A stretch of DNA of 7,730 bases from an uncultured Spirochaetaceae bacterium (GCA_902796985.1 CADBRC010000296.1:1-7730), one strand, 5' to 3'. Numbered from the stretch's first letter, positions 1 to 6,352 are shown. Notes: generated by a model not told the origin, from the sequence alone. A program made the numbers and translations.

Positions 1-544
1 CGGTCAGCCCGTAAATGGCCATCTTGAACTCCGCACCCTGCCCGTATGCCGTATAGCCGTAGTCGTGGAACTTCCGCTGGAAGACGACGGTCGATGAGTC
101 CTGCACGCCGCACAGGCCCACGGTCTTGCCCCTGAGGTCGGCGAGCGTCTGGTAGGGGGAGTCCGCCTTCACGTAGAACTTGGTGCAGCCCGTGTGCAGG
201 CCGTTCAGGAACTGAACCTCAAGGCCGTTGTCTATCTGCGGCAAAAGCCCTCCGGCCAGCCCCAGGGTCGCGTCTATCTTGCCTGCGACGACGAGCGAGC
301 TTGCCTGCATCAGGTCAATCTCAATCGTCTCGTACTTGAGTCCTGCCTTCTCGAACTCGTCCTTGAAGAGGCCAAGGTCTATCGCGACATGGAGCGGTGC
401 ACCGCAGAGGCTGGAATTCGCCGTTCCGATCTTGAACGTAAAGTCTGAGGCAGCCTTCTTGCCGCCCCCGCAGGAAGCGAGCGTCAGTACTGCCGAAAGC
501 GCGAGCGTCAGTGACGCGGCCATAAAAGTCTTCTTGTTCTTCAT
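1..544 (-). CDS. NitT/TauT-family ABC transporter solute-binding lipoprotein, 3' end cut by the window edge
   Basis: This is the N-terminal 181 residues of an extracytoplasmic binding protein of the SsuA/TauA/NrtA (NMT1-like) type, which captures a small organic or inorganic anion and hands it to an ABC permease. The start is ATG at 544, preceded by AAGGAG about 7 nt upstream. A lipoprotein signal is clear: MKNKK positive end, a hydrophobic stretch, then lipobox LASC with the lipidated Cys at residue 25 followed by GGGKK. The mature part opens FKIGTANSSLCGAPLHVA, then has GLFKDEFEKAGL, GKIDATLGLAGGLLP and LADLRGKTVGL, the usual lobe-1 pattern of this family. The frame stays open to base 1. 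It lies 67 nt after the NifK-like gene on the same strand, so it is probably in the same operon, with permease and ATPase genes expected to the left (inference). The ligand cannot be told from sequence; sulfonate, taurine, nitrate or a related compound are the family options. Confidence 0.88.
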   Translation of the reverse strand, partial: MKNKKTFMAASLTLALSAVLTLASCGGGKKAASDFTFKIGTANSSLCGAPLHVAIDLGLFKDEFEKAGLKYETIEIDLMQASSLVVAGKIDATLGLAGGLLPQIDNGLEVQFLNGLHTGCTKFYVKADSPYQTLADLRGKTVGLCGVQDSSTVVFQRKFHDYGYTAYGQGAEFKMAIYGLT

Positions 545-564
545 ATATTTCTCCTTAATTCGTA

Positions 565-588
565 GCGAGGGGGCAATACCCCCCTCAC
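565..588 (-). other. Intercistronic RNA hairpin between the NifK-like gene and the binding-protein gene
   Basis: In the minus-strand transcript, GAGGGGG (586-580) pairs perfectly with CCCCCTC (573-567) around a 6-nt loop. One G-U and one G-C pair extend the stem to 9 bp. No T-tract follows; the next bases are GCTACGAATTAAGGAG, leading into the ribosome binding site of the binding-protein gene. It is therefore not a classic intrinsic terminator. A role in mRNA processing or stability, giving different levels of the enzyme and the binding protein, is inference. Confidence 0.6.
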
Positions 589-611
589 ATTTTCAAAGTT
601 ATCTCGAAAAA

Positions 612-1901
612 TCAAAGGTTGTCGTAGAGGTCTTCCGTGAAGGTCAGACTTCCCCGGTAGCCCGCATAGGTCCTGTTGAACACAAGCCGCTCGTTCATCG
701 GGAAGGTTCCGTTCAGGAACTGTATGCCCTTTTCCAGCGCAACCTCCTTCTCGTTCGTACTTCCCACAAGCAAGGTGATTTCCTCCGGCTCGTTCCGTAT
801 GGCCTGGTTTATCTCCCACTGGTCGCTCGCGAAGACGACCTTGGGCGCGGGCGCATACTCCAGATTGCTGATGTTCTGTATGATCCGCTCCTTGTCCTCC
901 GGCCGGAAAATCGGCTCGGTGATGACGACGAGGATGGGGCTGAAGCTGTAGTCGTTCGCCAGATAGCGGGTTATCGCTATCGCGCTGGACGCGTCACCGG
1001 CGACGGCGAAACGCTTCCAGCTCAACGCCCCGATTGACTGTGCCAGGTAGGAGTATACGTAATCCTCCTCCTCCTGTATGACCCGCTGGACGAGGGCATC
1101 ATCCAGCTTGAGCGCGGAAGCGACCTCGCGGACAAAGCGGCTCGTGTCCGTCGCCCCGACCGGGCAGAAGGGGAAGCGGATGGACGGCACACCGAACTTC
1201 TTCTCGAACTTTTCCGCGGGCCCCTTGAAGAGCCAGGGGTTCACGATGATGTTCAAGGCGGCCTCGGAGCAATGCTCCACCACGCCGATTCCCTGATGCT
1301 TGGTAAAGAAGGTGTTCACCTCAAGGCCCAGCTTGGACAGGATGCGGTCAAGCTCCTCCAGCGTCCCGCTCCAGAAGGGATCGTGGTAGGGCACCACGCC
1401 GAAGATGTTGACGAGCTTGCCGTTCTTGTGCTCCGGGGCCTTTATCACTTTGTCGATGAAGGTGTTCCAGATGGTCTCGTAGCCCAGGTTGCTGTCTCCC
1501 GCGAAACCGGGGGTGTCTATCGGATAGACCTTGTAGCCCTCAGCCGCGAACTCGTCGGTGACGGACGTGATGTCGTCACCGATGATTCCTGCGGTGCAGC
1601 CCGTCAGCACGAAGTATGCGTCCGCATCGATTATCTCCGTCGCGCCGCGTATCGTCGTGCGCAGTTTGTTCACGCCGCCGAAGACGACCTCCTTCTCAAG
1701 CATATTGCTGGAAGGAAGCGACACGCCGCTGACAAAGCATGCGTGTTTGTGCCCGCTCTGCCCCTGCTCCGCCGCAGTCGCCTGCATGCAGCATCCCGGC
1801 CCCGAATGGAAGATGGGGCACACGCGGTCTATCGCCGCAAGCACAGAGTTTATCCCGGAAAGAACGCATCCGCCGCGCGGATTCTCAGTAACGAAGCTCA
1901 C
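612..1901 (-). CDS. Nitrogenase component 1-like protein, NifK-type (beta-like) subunit of an uncharacterised nitrogenase-like reductase
   Basis: This 429-residue protein belongs to the nitrogenase component 1 superfamily (NifD/K/E/N, BchN/B, MarD/K). Visible P-cluster-type ligands are C12 (in RGGC), C37 (HSGPGCC, next to C38) and C102 (TGCTAGIIGDD). The 25-residue gap between the first two equals that of NifK C70-C95. Other family marks are EVVFGGVNKLRTTI (71-84), TPGFAG (130-135), PFCPVGATDT (244-253) and a C-terminal RTYAGYRG (410-417). NifK Ser188 would fall at Gly132. The N-terminal extension of real NifK is absent. The start is GTG at 1901: AAGGAGG sits 7 nt upstream and overlaps the stop of the preceding gene, while an ATG at 1908 abuts the Shine-Dalgarno directly and reads a 7-codon dead end. 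It should form an alpha2beta2-type complex with the NifD-like protein encoded just upstream (family knowledge). A NifN-like scaffold role is the alternative; keeping all three Cys argues mildly against it. Confidence 0.9.
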   Translation of the reverse strand: MSFVTENPRGGCVLSGINSVLAAIDRVCPIFHSGPGCCMQATAAEQGQSGHKHACFVSGVSLPSSNMLEKEVVFGGVNKLRTTIRGATEIIDADAYFVLTGCTAGIIGDDITSVTDEFAAEGYKVYPIDTPGFAGDSNLGYETIWNTFIDKVIKAPEHKNGKLVNIFGVVPYHDPFWSGTLEELDRILSKLGLEVNTFFTKHQGIGVVEHCSEAALNIIVNPWLFKGPAEKFEKKFGVPSIRFPFCPVGATDTSRFVREVASALKLDDALVQRVIQEEEDYVYSYLAQSIGALSWKRFAVAGDASSAIAITRYLANDYSFSPILVVITEPIFRPEDKERIIQNISNLEYAPAPKVVFASDQWEINQAIRNEPEEITLLVGSTNEKEVALEKGIQFLNGTFPMNERLVFNRTYAGYRGSLTFTEDLYDNL

Positions 1902-1913
1902 AGTCCATCCTCC

Positions 1914-3359
1914 TTAAATGCCAACGATATATTTGAAAGCATCCTGCTCGTACCAGCTGTCCTTGTAGGGCAGCTTGACATGCTCTGCCAGCTTCTTGTT
2001 GAAGCCCGGGTTGCTCAGCTGCTCGGCAATCTTGTTGCCCAGGTACAGGAGGCCGTCATAGCCCATCGTGGGCCGCTTGCCGTCCAGCACGTGCGTGGTC
2101 GGTATGCCCAGCTTGGCCGCCCATTCGGGAACGCCGATGAATGCGTCCGGCTTGAGCTTCTTCACCAGGTTCACCTGCTCGAAGGGCTGCATGTTCGCGA
2201 TGTCTATCACGAAGTCCTTGTGGATTCCGTTCAGGTACTCCACGTCCACCTGCGCGTCCGCATCGTAGGTCGGAGTCTCCAGACCGACAAGCTTCATCCC
2301 GAAGTCGTCTATCAGGGCCGCCGCCGCGAAGCTCCTTCCCGTGCCGCCGCAGATGAACACCCGTTTGCCCTCAAGCTTGGCGCGTATCCTGGCGACGAGG
2401 GGCTCTATCCTCGCGTGCTCGGCTTCGATGATTTTCTCCACCTCGGCCTCCTTGCCCAGCACCTTCGCGATACCCCGGTACCACTTGTCCGTATTGCGGA
2501 TTCCGATCGGCATGACCGTATGCGAATAGGGAATGCCGTAGTCCTCTTCCAGGGTCTTCATGAACTCGTCGGCAAAGACCTTGCAGATGGACGTGGAAGC
2601 CACCGCCTGCGGGATGCGCTTTATCTTCTCCAGCGAGCTGTAGAAGGGGATGTAGTTCACTTCCGCCCCGATGAGGCCGAGCATACGCTCCATCTCCTTC
2701 TGGTCAGCGAAGCTCACGGTCGTCGGCGCGAAAAGGTTCACCAGGTTAGGGATGGTCTCCTTCTTCTCCTTCTTGAGGATGTACTTGTTTATCGAAAGGA
2801 AGGCCGCATCAAAACCGCTCGCGCAGATCTTGCTCTTGAAGCCCTCGCAGTGGATGGGCACGAATGTCGTCCCGGGGTATTCGGTCGCGAAGGAGCTTGC
2901 GAGCGCGTCGATGTCATCGCCGATGATTCCGGACGCACAGGAGGCATAGATGAAAATCAGCTTGGGATTGTAGCGCTCCACGGCCTTCTTGACCGACTCG
3001 CGGAGTTTGACCTCGCCGCCGAACACGACGCTCTTCTGGTCCAGGTTCGTCACGATGATGCGGGGATTCTTTATCTGCTTGATGCCCCGGTGGGCCTGGC
3101 CGACGCGGTACATGTCGACCGCCATGATCGTGCAGCCCACACATCCCTGCGGAGAATGCGCTATGAACACGGAGTCCTCCAGGCTCATCATCGCCGCCAT
3201 GCTGTTTATCTGCTGGCACTGAAGCCCCTGCGAAAAGCTGCGATCAGCCCGCTTGAGACAACCCTTCCTGAAGTTCTCCTCCGCAGAGACAGAGGAGCCT
3301 CCCAAATCGTTCACGCGGCCGGGAATCGACTCCCTCACGCCAGAATACTGTGTCGCCAT
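1914..3359 (-). CDS. Nitrogenase component 1-like protein, NifD-type (alpha-like) subunit of an uncharacterised nitrogenase-like reductase
   Basis: This 481-residue protein is a NifD/NifE-like subunit. Three P-cluster-type cysteines are present: C48 (GLQC), C73 (SPQGC) and C141 (ASCASGIIGDD). The spacings of 25 and 68 are close to 26 and 66 in NifD. C259 lies 16 residues before the Gly of YGIP, exactly as the FeMo-cofactor ligand C275 does in NifD, so a complex cofactor may be bound. H423, 12 residues before the Asp of GYDG, is a candidate for the NifD H442 ligand, less certain because NifE-like proteins differ here. In the CEGF segment (171-174), the positions of catalytic NifD Q191 and H195 are C179 and F183, which argues against N2 reduction. 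Other marks are VVFGGEVKLRESV (111-123) and GYDGLLYLGNKI (433-444). The start ATG at 3359 is preceded by GGAGG embedded in the stop region of the preceding gene. The stop TAA overlaps the next gene's AAGGAGG, so translation of the pair is probably coordinated. A NifE-like scaffold is the alternative. Confidence 0.9.
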   Translation of the reverse strand: MATQYSGVRESIPGRVNDLGGSSVSAEENFRKGCLKRADRSFSQGLQCQQINSMAAMMSLEDSVFIAHSPQGCVGCTIMAVDMYRVGQAHRGIKQIKNPRIIVTNLDQKSVVFGGEVKLRESVKKAVERYNPKLIFIYASCASGIIGDDIDALASSFATEYPGTTFVPIHCEGFKSKICASGFDAAFLSINKYILKKEKKETIPNLVNLFAPTTVSFADQKEMERMLGLIGAEVNYIPFYSSLEKIKRIPQAVASTSICKVFADEFMKTLEEDYGIPYSHTVMPIGIRNTDKWYRGIAKVLGKEAEVEKIIEAEHARIEPLVARIRAKLEGKRVFICGGTGRSFAAAALIDDFGMKLVGLETPTYDADAQVDVEYLNGIHKDFVIDIANMQPFEQVNLVKKLKPDAFIGVPEWAAKLGIPTTHVLDGKRPTMGYDGLLYLGNKIAEQLSNPGFNKKLAEHVKLPYKDSWYEQDAFKYIVGI

Positions 3360-3361
3360 GC

Positions 3362-3799
3362 TTACCTCCGTGCCAGCGAGACATGGTTGTCCACGCTGTA
3401 AAAATACTTCGTTATCTTCTCAAGGGCTTCCTGCACCGTGCAGTCAACGTCAAAGCTTGAGATCGCCTTCTTTTCCAGCTGCTTGGTCACGTTGAAGCCT
3501 ATCTTGGCAGCGACGACGGAACGGCAGTCCGCGACGAGCTGAACCTTGGCGGACACAGCCCCGCCTTGACCGCAGCCGCCGCCAGCGTTTCCGCAGCCTG
3601 CACCGCTACCGCAAGCAGACGCGCTCTTATCCGGGCAGGCAGAAGGGGAGCCCTCTTCCTGACCGGCATAATCGCGCCGCTCCAGCAGGGAAAAAGCGCC
3701 TTCATCGGAGACTTCATAAATAAGGAACGAACGTGCCGCCCCGAAATGCTCATCGACGTTCACACCGTCCGAGGACGCAAGGGCAATTTTGTATGACAT
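3362..3799 (-). CDS. NifX/NafY/NifB-C-terminal-like dinitrogenase cofactor carrier protein with a Cys/Gly-rich insert
   Basis: This 145-residue protein has the dinitrogenase iron-molybdenum cofactor-binding fold (the family of NifX, NafY, VnfX and the C-terminal part of NifB). The N-terminal strand and signature are visible: KIALASSDGVNVDEHFGAARSFLIYEV (4-30, with H18 in the EHFG motif). The second half has LVADCRSVVAAKIG (88-101) and a C-terminal helix EALEKITKYF. Between them lies a low-complexity segment (about 50-82) with C55, C63, C69 and C76 set among Gly, Ala and Ser; C92 and C120 are also present. Known relatives carry or hold FeMo-co or its precursors. A cluster-carrying or insertion role for the two nitrogenase-like subunits encoded directly downstream is the natural inference. 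It is the first gene of the operon. The ATG at 3799 has GAGG about 5 nt upstream, and the stop TAA is 2 nt before the next ATG. Confidence 0.87.
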   Translation of the reverse strand: MSYKIALASSDGVNVDEHFGAARSFLIYEVSDEGAFSLLERRDYAGQEEGSPSACPDKSASACGSGAGCGNAGGGCGQGGAVSAKVQLVADCRSVVAAKIGFNVTKQLEKKAISSFDVDCTVQEALEKITKYFYSVDNHVSLARR

Positions 3800-3819
3800 A
3801 ACACCTCACAGCCAGAATA

Positions 3820-3838
3820 ACCTATACAATCACTAGGT
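3820..3838. promoter_or_regulatory. Inverted-repeat operator candidate ACCTA-N9-TAGGT
   Basis: The forward strand reads ACCTA, TACAATCAC, then TAGGT, a perfect 5-bp inverted repeat; it extends to 6 of 7 positions if TAACCTA/TAGGTAA is compared. It sits directly downstream of the candidate -10 box, about where transcription of the nitrogenase-like operon would begin, which is a typical place for a repressor site. The TetR-family regulator encoded at 4579-5181 is one possible ligand, but nothing in the sequence links them. Confidence 0.4.
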
Positions 3839-3844
3839 AAACAG

Positions 3845-3873
3845 ACTGTAGCATATATTGCATACTTAATCAA
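3845..3873 (-). promoter_or_regulatory. Candidate sigma-70-type promoter of the nitrogenase-like operon
   Basis: On the minus strand, TTGATT (3873-3868) is followed by a 17-nt spacer and TACAGT (3850-3845). A TGC extended -10 precedes the hexamer. Each box matches 4 of 6 consensus bases. The region 3800-3900 is strikingly AT-rich compared with the flanking genes. The predicted start of transcription is near 3838, giving a leader of about 40 nt before the ATG at 3799. I saw no sigma-54 GG-N10-GC box, so NifA-type control is not supported. Confidence 0.5.
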
Positions 3874-3931
3874 TAGGAAATGATACTTTTTTTAGGAACT
3901 GTTTCCGCTTTTCGGAATGACCTTACGCCTG

Positions 3932-4579
3932 CTATTGCCGCGTATACCTCACGCGGCACTCCAGGGCAGCGAACAGGATGGCAACGAAGGAGATATAAAA
4001 ATAAGGGGTACCCTCGCCGAATCCGGCAAAGTAATTGTAGATGCCGTGAGTCAGGATTGCGAGGATGAGAGGCAGGATGCGGAGATCGCGGTTTTTGACG
4101 CTGAATACGAACAGGCCGCCCAGCCCCGCACAGAACATGTGGATGACGACTGCCGTCAGCATGCGGAGTCCTATCTTCTGCGTCCCGCCGATGAGGTAAA
4201 TGAAGGACTCCAGGCAGCCCAGGGCAAGACCCGCTGTCAGGGCACAGAGGAAGAAAGCCCGCTTGGCCTTCGTCTCAGTCGCAACGGAGGCAGGCAGACA
4301 GAAAAGCAGGAGGGCCTTAATGCACTCTTCGACAATTCCGTTCAGGACTATCGCGCTGATAAGCAGGCCCTTGAGCCCGTTCAGATTCAGGAGCTTCATG
4401 CCGTTTATGGCGGACTGGAGCAACGCGATGGGAAGTACGGTCAGCATTCCGAGCAGACATGCAAGCAGCGCCTTCCACAGCTTGTACTCCTTGCTCAAGA
4501 TGGCTACGCAGGAGATGAACACCACGAGAGGCAGGAAGCAGAAGGCTCCCGAAAGCAAAACTGTCCGAACCGTATTCAT
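3932..4579 (-). CDS. PrsW-family intramembrane protease
   Basis: This 215-residue, highly hydrophobic protein has about six to seven membrane segments (roughly 7-27, 36-56, 70-95, 108-130, 140-160, 167-184 and 191-208). The conserved pieces of the PrsW family are visible in order: VEECIK (83-88, the EExxK motif), GLALGCLESFIYL with E124, VVIHMFCAGLGG with H147, and THGIYNY with H178 and N182. PrsW was described as the site-1 protease for an anti-sigma factor in Bacillus; related membrane proteases serve other roles, so the substrate here is open. Its ATG overlaps the TAA of the upstream TetR gene by one base (TAATG), and a strong GGAGGTGA lies inside the end of that gene, so the two are very likely co-translated. 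No anti-sigma or sigma factor gene is visible nearby. Confidence 0.8.
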   Translation of the reverse strand: MNTVRTVLLSGAFCFLPLVVFISCVAILSKEYKLWKALLACLLGMLTVLPIALLQSAINGMKLLNLNGLKGLLISAIVLNGIVEECIKALLLFCLPASVATETKAKRAFFLCALTAGLALGCLESFIYLIGGTQKIGLRMLTAVVIHMFCAGLGGLFVFSVKNRDLRILPLILAILTHGIYNYFAGFGEGTPYFYISFVAILFAALECRVRYTRQ

Positions 4580-5181
4580 TATTTCACCTCCCGTATCCTG
4601 CCCAGCACGAATTTCATGGTCCCGCGCGAGGATGCCAGATCCGTCTCACCGAACACTGCAAGGCGGAACACTGCGCTCTCCACAACCGAAAGAATCAGGG
4701 CGTATATGTCCTTTATGGGGAGCGTCCCGTTGAACTCCCCCCGCTCACGGCCCCGTATCAAAATGACATTGATGAAGTGCTGAAGCTTGACAATCCTGCG
4801 CTCCACAACGTTCTTTACATCGCCCCCGCTCTTCTGCATCTGGAGCAGGTAGGGCAGAAGCACCTTGAACAGGCGGGCATTTTTCTCGCATTCGTCCAGA
4901 ATGATGTCGAGCGTCTTTTCAAGACTTTCCGCTGCGCTGATTTTCTCATCGCGGGCTATGCTGACAATCCGCACTTCTATGCTGGACAGGAGCTGCTTGA
5001 TGCTCCAGCGGAAAATCTCCCGCTTGTTCTTGAAGTAGATGTAGAGCGTCGTCCGCGTGATGCCGCAGCGGTCGGCAATCTTCTGGAAAGTCACATCCTC
5101 GTAGCCTTCCTCGACGAAGAGGTCGAAGGCTTTTTCGAGGATTTCTTCCTTACGCTTCTCGTGCTCTATCAGTACCGCCAT
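4579..5181 (-). CDS. TetR/AcrR-family transcriptional regulator
   Basis: This 200-residue protein has the usual TetR length. The N-terminal DNA-binding domain is plain: residues 10-26 hold the helix RKEEILEKAFDLFVEEG, and the helix-turn-helix runs about 31-50 (TFQKIADRCGITRTTLYIYF) followed by KNKREIF. The C-terminal ligand and dimer domain is all-helical and diverged, so the ligand is unknown. The ATG at 5181 is one base after the TAA of the methyltransferase gene. The upstream bases (CCAAGTAAG) hold no good Shine-Dalgarno, so translation probably relies on coupling to the upstream gene. The 1-nt overlap with the PrsW-family gene downstream suggests it controls that membrane protein or responds to the same signal, but it could act elsewhere. 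Confidence 0.9.
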   Translation of the reverse strand: MAVLIEHEKRKEEILEKAFDLFVEEGYEDVTFQKIADRCGITRTTLYIYFKNKREIFRWSIKQLLSSIEVRIVSIARDEKISAAESLEKTLDIILDECEKNARLFKVLLPYLLQMQKSGGDVKNVVERRIVKLQHFINVILIRGRERGEFNGTLPIKDIYALILSVVESAVFRLAVFGETDLASSRGTMKFVLGRIREVK

Positions 5182-5182
5182 C

Positions 5183-6346
5183 TTACTTGGAATAGATATA
5201 GAGGGTCGTATCCAGGTTTCCGGCCTTGATTGACTTGAGCTTATCCGCGTAGTGGCCTATGTCCTTCTGGAAGCCCTTCTTGCTCGTAATGATGCCGATG
5301 CCCCAGCCAGGGAAATTGTCAAAGAGGGCGGACATCCTGCCGTACAGGGCGGAGGCCTCCTGCTCATCCCCCATCCGCTCGCCGTAGGGGGGATTGCAGA
5401 GGAGGATTCCCGCATCATCAGCGGAGGCTTTCGCGTCAGCCACATCGCAAACCGTAAAGACCGGCCGCTCCAGCTTGGCGTCACTGCCAATCATCTGCAG
5501 GGCGCGCCCGGCCATGACGGCGGCATGTTCGGCATTCCGTTCCGCTTTCCTGACAGCGTCCGGGTCAATGTCGCTGCCCGATATGCGGCAGAGCACGTCC
5601 GTGCGGATTTTGCCCGCAAGCTCCTTCTTTATCTCCAATGCCCGTTTTGCATCGTATATCTTCAGTCCCTCGTAGGCGAACTCCCTGCCGAGCCCGGGGG
5701 CAATGTCGTGGGCAAAAAGGAAAGCCTCCGTGGGAATCGTCCCGCTTCCGCAGAAGGGGTCGTGCAGGGGCAGCTTGCGCTTCCAGAACATCTCCTGAAG
5801 AAGGACCGCAGCCGTCGTCTCCCTGATGGGGGCGAGGACCCCTGCCGTCCGGTAGCCCCGCTTGTGGAGCGGCTCCCCGCTCGTATCCAGAAGGATGCGG
5901 GCAGTATCGTTCTCTATGTAGACGCGGACATCGCACTCCGCCCCGCTCTCCGGCATGGACGAAACGTTGTACTTGTCGCCGAGTTTCTGGTAGATTGCCT
6001 TCTGAACCATTCCCTGTATGGCATGCTCGCTCTCAAGCGATGAGCGGTAGGTGCGCACCTTGTCCACGTGGACGCGGCTGTTCAGCCTGAGGTAATCCTG
6101 CCAGGGGGCAGCATAGCAGCCGTCAAACAAAGCGTCGAAGTCCGGCGCATCGTAGCTTGCCAGCTGGATGTAGACCCGGTCGCTCGTCCGCAGGCAAAAG
6201 TTGGCCCGGTACACCGCATCCTCGTCGCCCGTGAACGCAACCCTGCCGGGCGTGTTCCTCCCCTCGAGCTTGTAGCCCAGGAGTTTGAGCTCATTTCCCA
6301 GAATCCTCTCCGCGCCGACAGCGCACAACGCCACATAGGTAATCAT
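5183..6346 (-). CDS. THUMP-domain class I SAM-dependent RNA methyltransferase (RlmL N-domain/YpsC-like, 23S rRNA guanine-N2)
   Basis: This 387-residue protein matches the length and layout of YpsC and of the methyltransferase half of RlmL, which makes N2-methylguanine in 23S rRNA; the exact target here is inferred from the family. Residues 1-60 form the ferredoxin-like start (ALCAVGAERILGNELKLLGY), and a THUMP domain follows to about 155. Then come HKRGYRTAGVLAPIRE (161-176), SAM motif I DPFCGSGTIPTEA (196-208), the acidic motif GSDIDPDAVRKAERNAEHA (257-275) and the catalytic NPPYGERMG (318-326). The C-terminal half of RlmL (the RlmK part) is absent, as expected for the short form. The ATG at 6346 has no Shine-Dalgarno, and a -10-like box ends 6 nt before it, so the mRNA may be leaderless. 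It heads a run with the TetR and PrsW-family genes. Confidence 0.93.
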   Translation of the reverse strand: MITYVALCAVGAERILGNELKLLGYKLEGRNTPGRVAFTGDEDAVYRANFCLRTSDRVYIQLASYDAPDFDALFDGCYAAPWQDYLRLNSRVHVDKVRTYRSSLESEHAIQGMVQKAIYQKLGDKYNVSSMPESGAECDVRVYIENDTARILLDTSGEPLHKRGYRTAGVLAPIRETTAAVLLQEMFWKRKLPLHDPFCGSGTIPTEAFLFAHDIAPGLGREFAYEGLKIYDAKRALEIKKELAGKIRTDVLCRISGSDIDPDAVRKAERNAEHAAVMAGRALQMIGSDAKLERPVFTVCDVADAKASADDAGILLCNPPYGERMGDEQEASALYGRMSALFDNFPGWGIGIITSKKGFQKDIGHYADKLKSIKAGNLDTTLYIYSK

Positions 6347-6352
6347 ATTGAC

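Noticed and set aside
1884..1908. An ATG at 1908 right after AAGGAGG, possible start of the NifK-like gene or a leader peptide
   Set aside because: It is out of frame with the NifK-like protein, reads only 7 codons before TGA, and has no spacing from the Shine-Dalgarno. The GTG at 1901 has 7-nt spacing and the right frame.
612..3359. True molybdenum nitrogenase NifDK
   Set aside because: The NifD Q191 and H195 positions are replaced, NifK lacks its N-terminal extension and Ser188, and no nifH, nifE, nifN or nifB is in the window.
1272..3401. A 709-codon open frame on the plus strand
   Set aside because: It lies antisense across both nitrogenase-like genes, has low-complexity Leu/Arg/His/Val composition typical of a shadow frame in G+C-rich DNA, and resembles no family I know. 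The minus-strand frames carry clear conserved motifs.
3887..3917. Small hairpin TTCCG-CTTTT-CGGAA next to a run of seven T, as a terminator for the PrsW-family gene
   Set aside because: The stem is only 5 bp, and on the minus strand the hairpin is followed by an A-run, not a T-run. On the plus strand the T-run comes before the hairpin, so it does not fit an intrinsic terminator in either direction.
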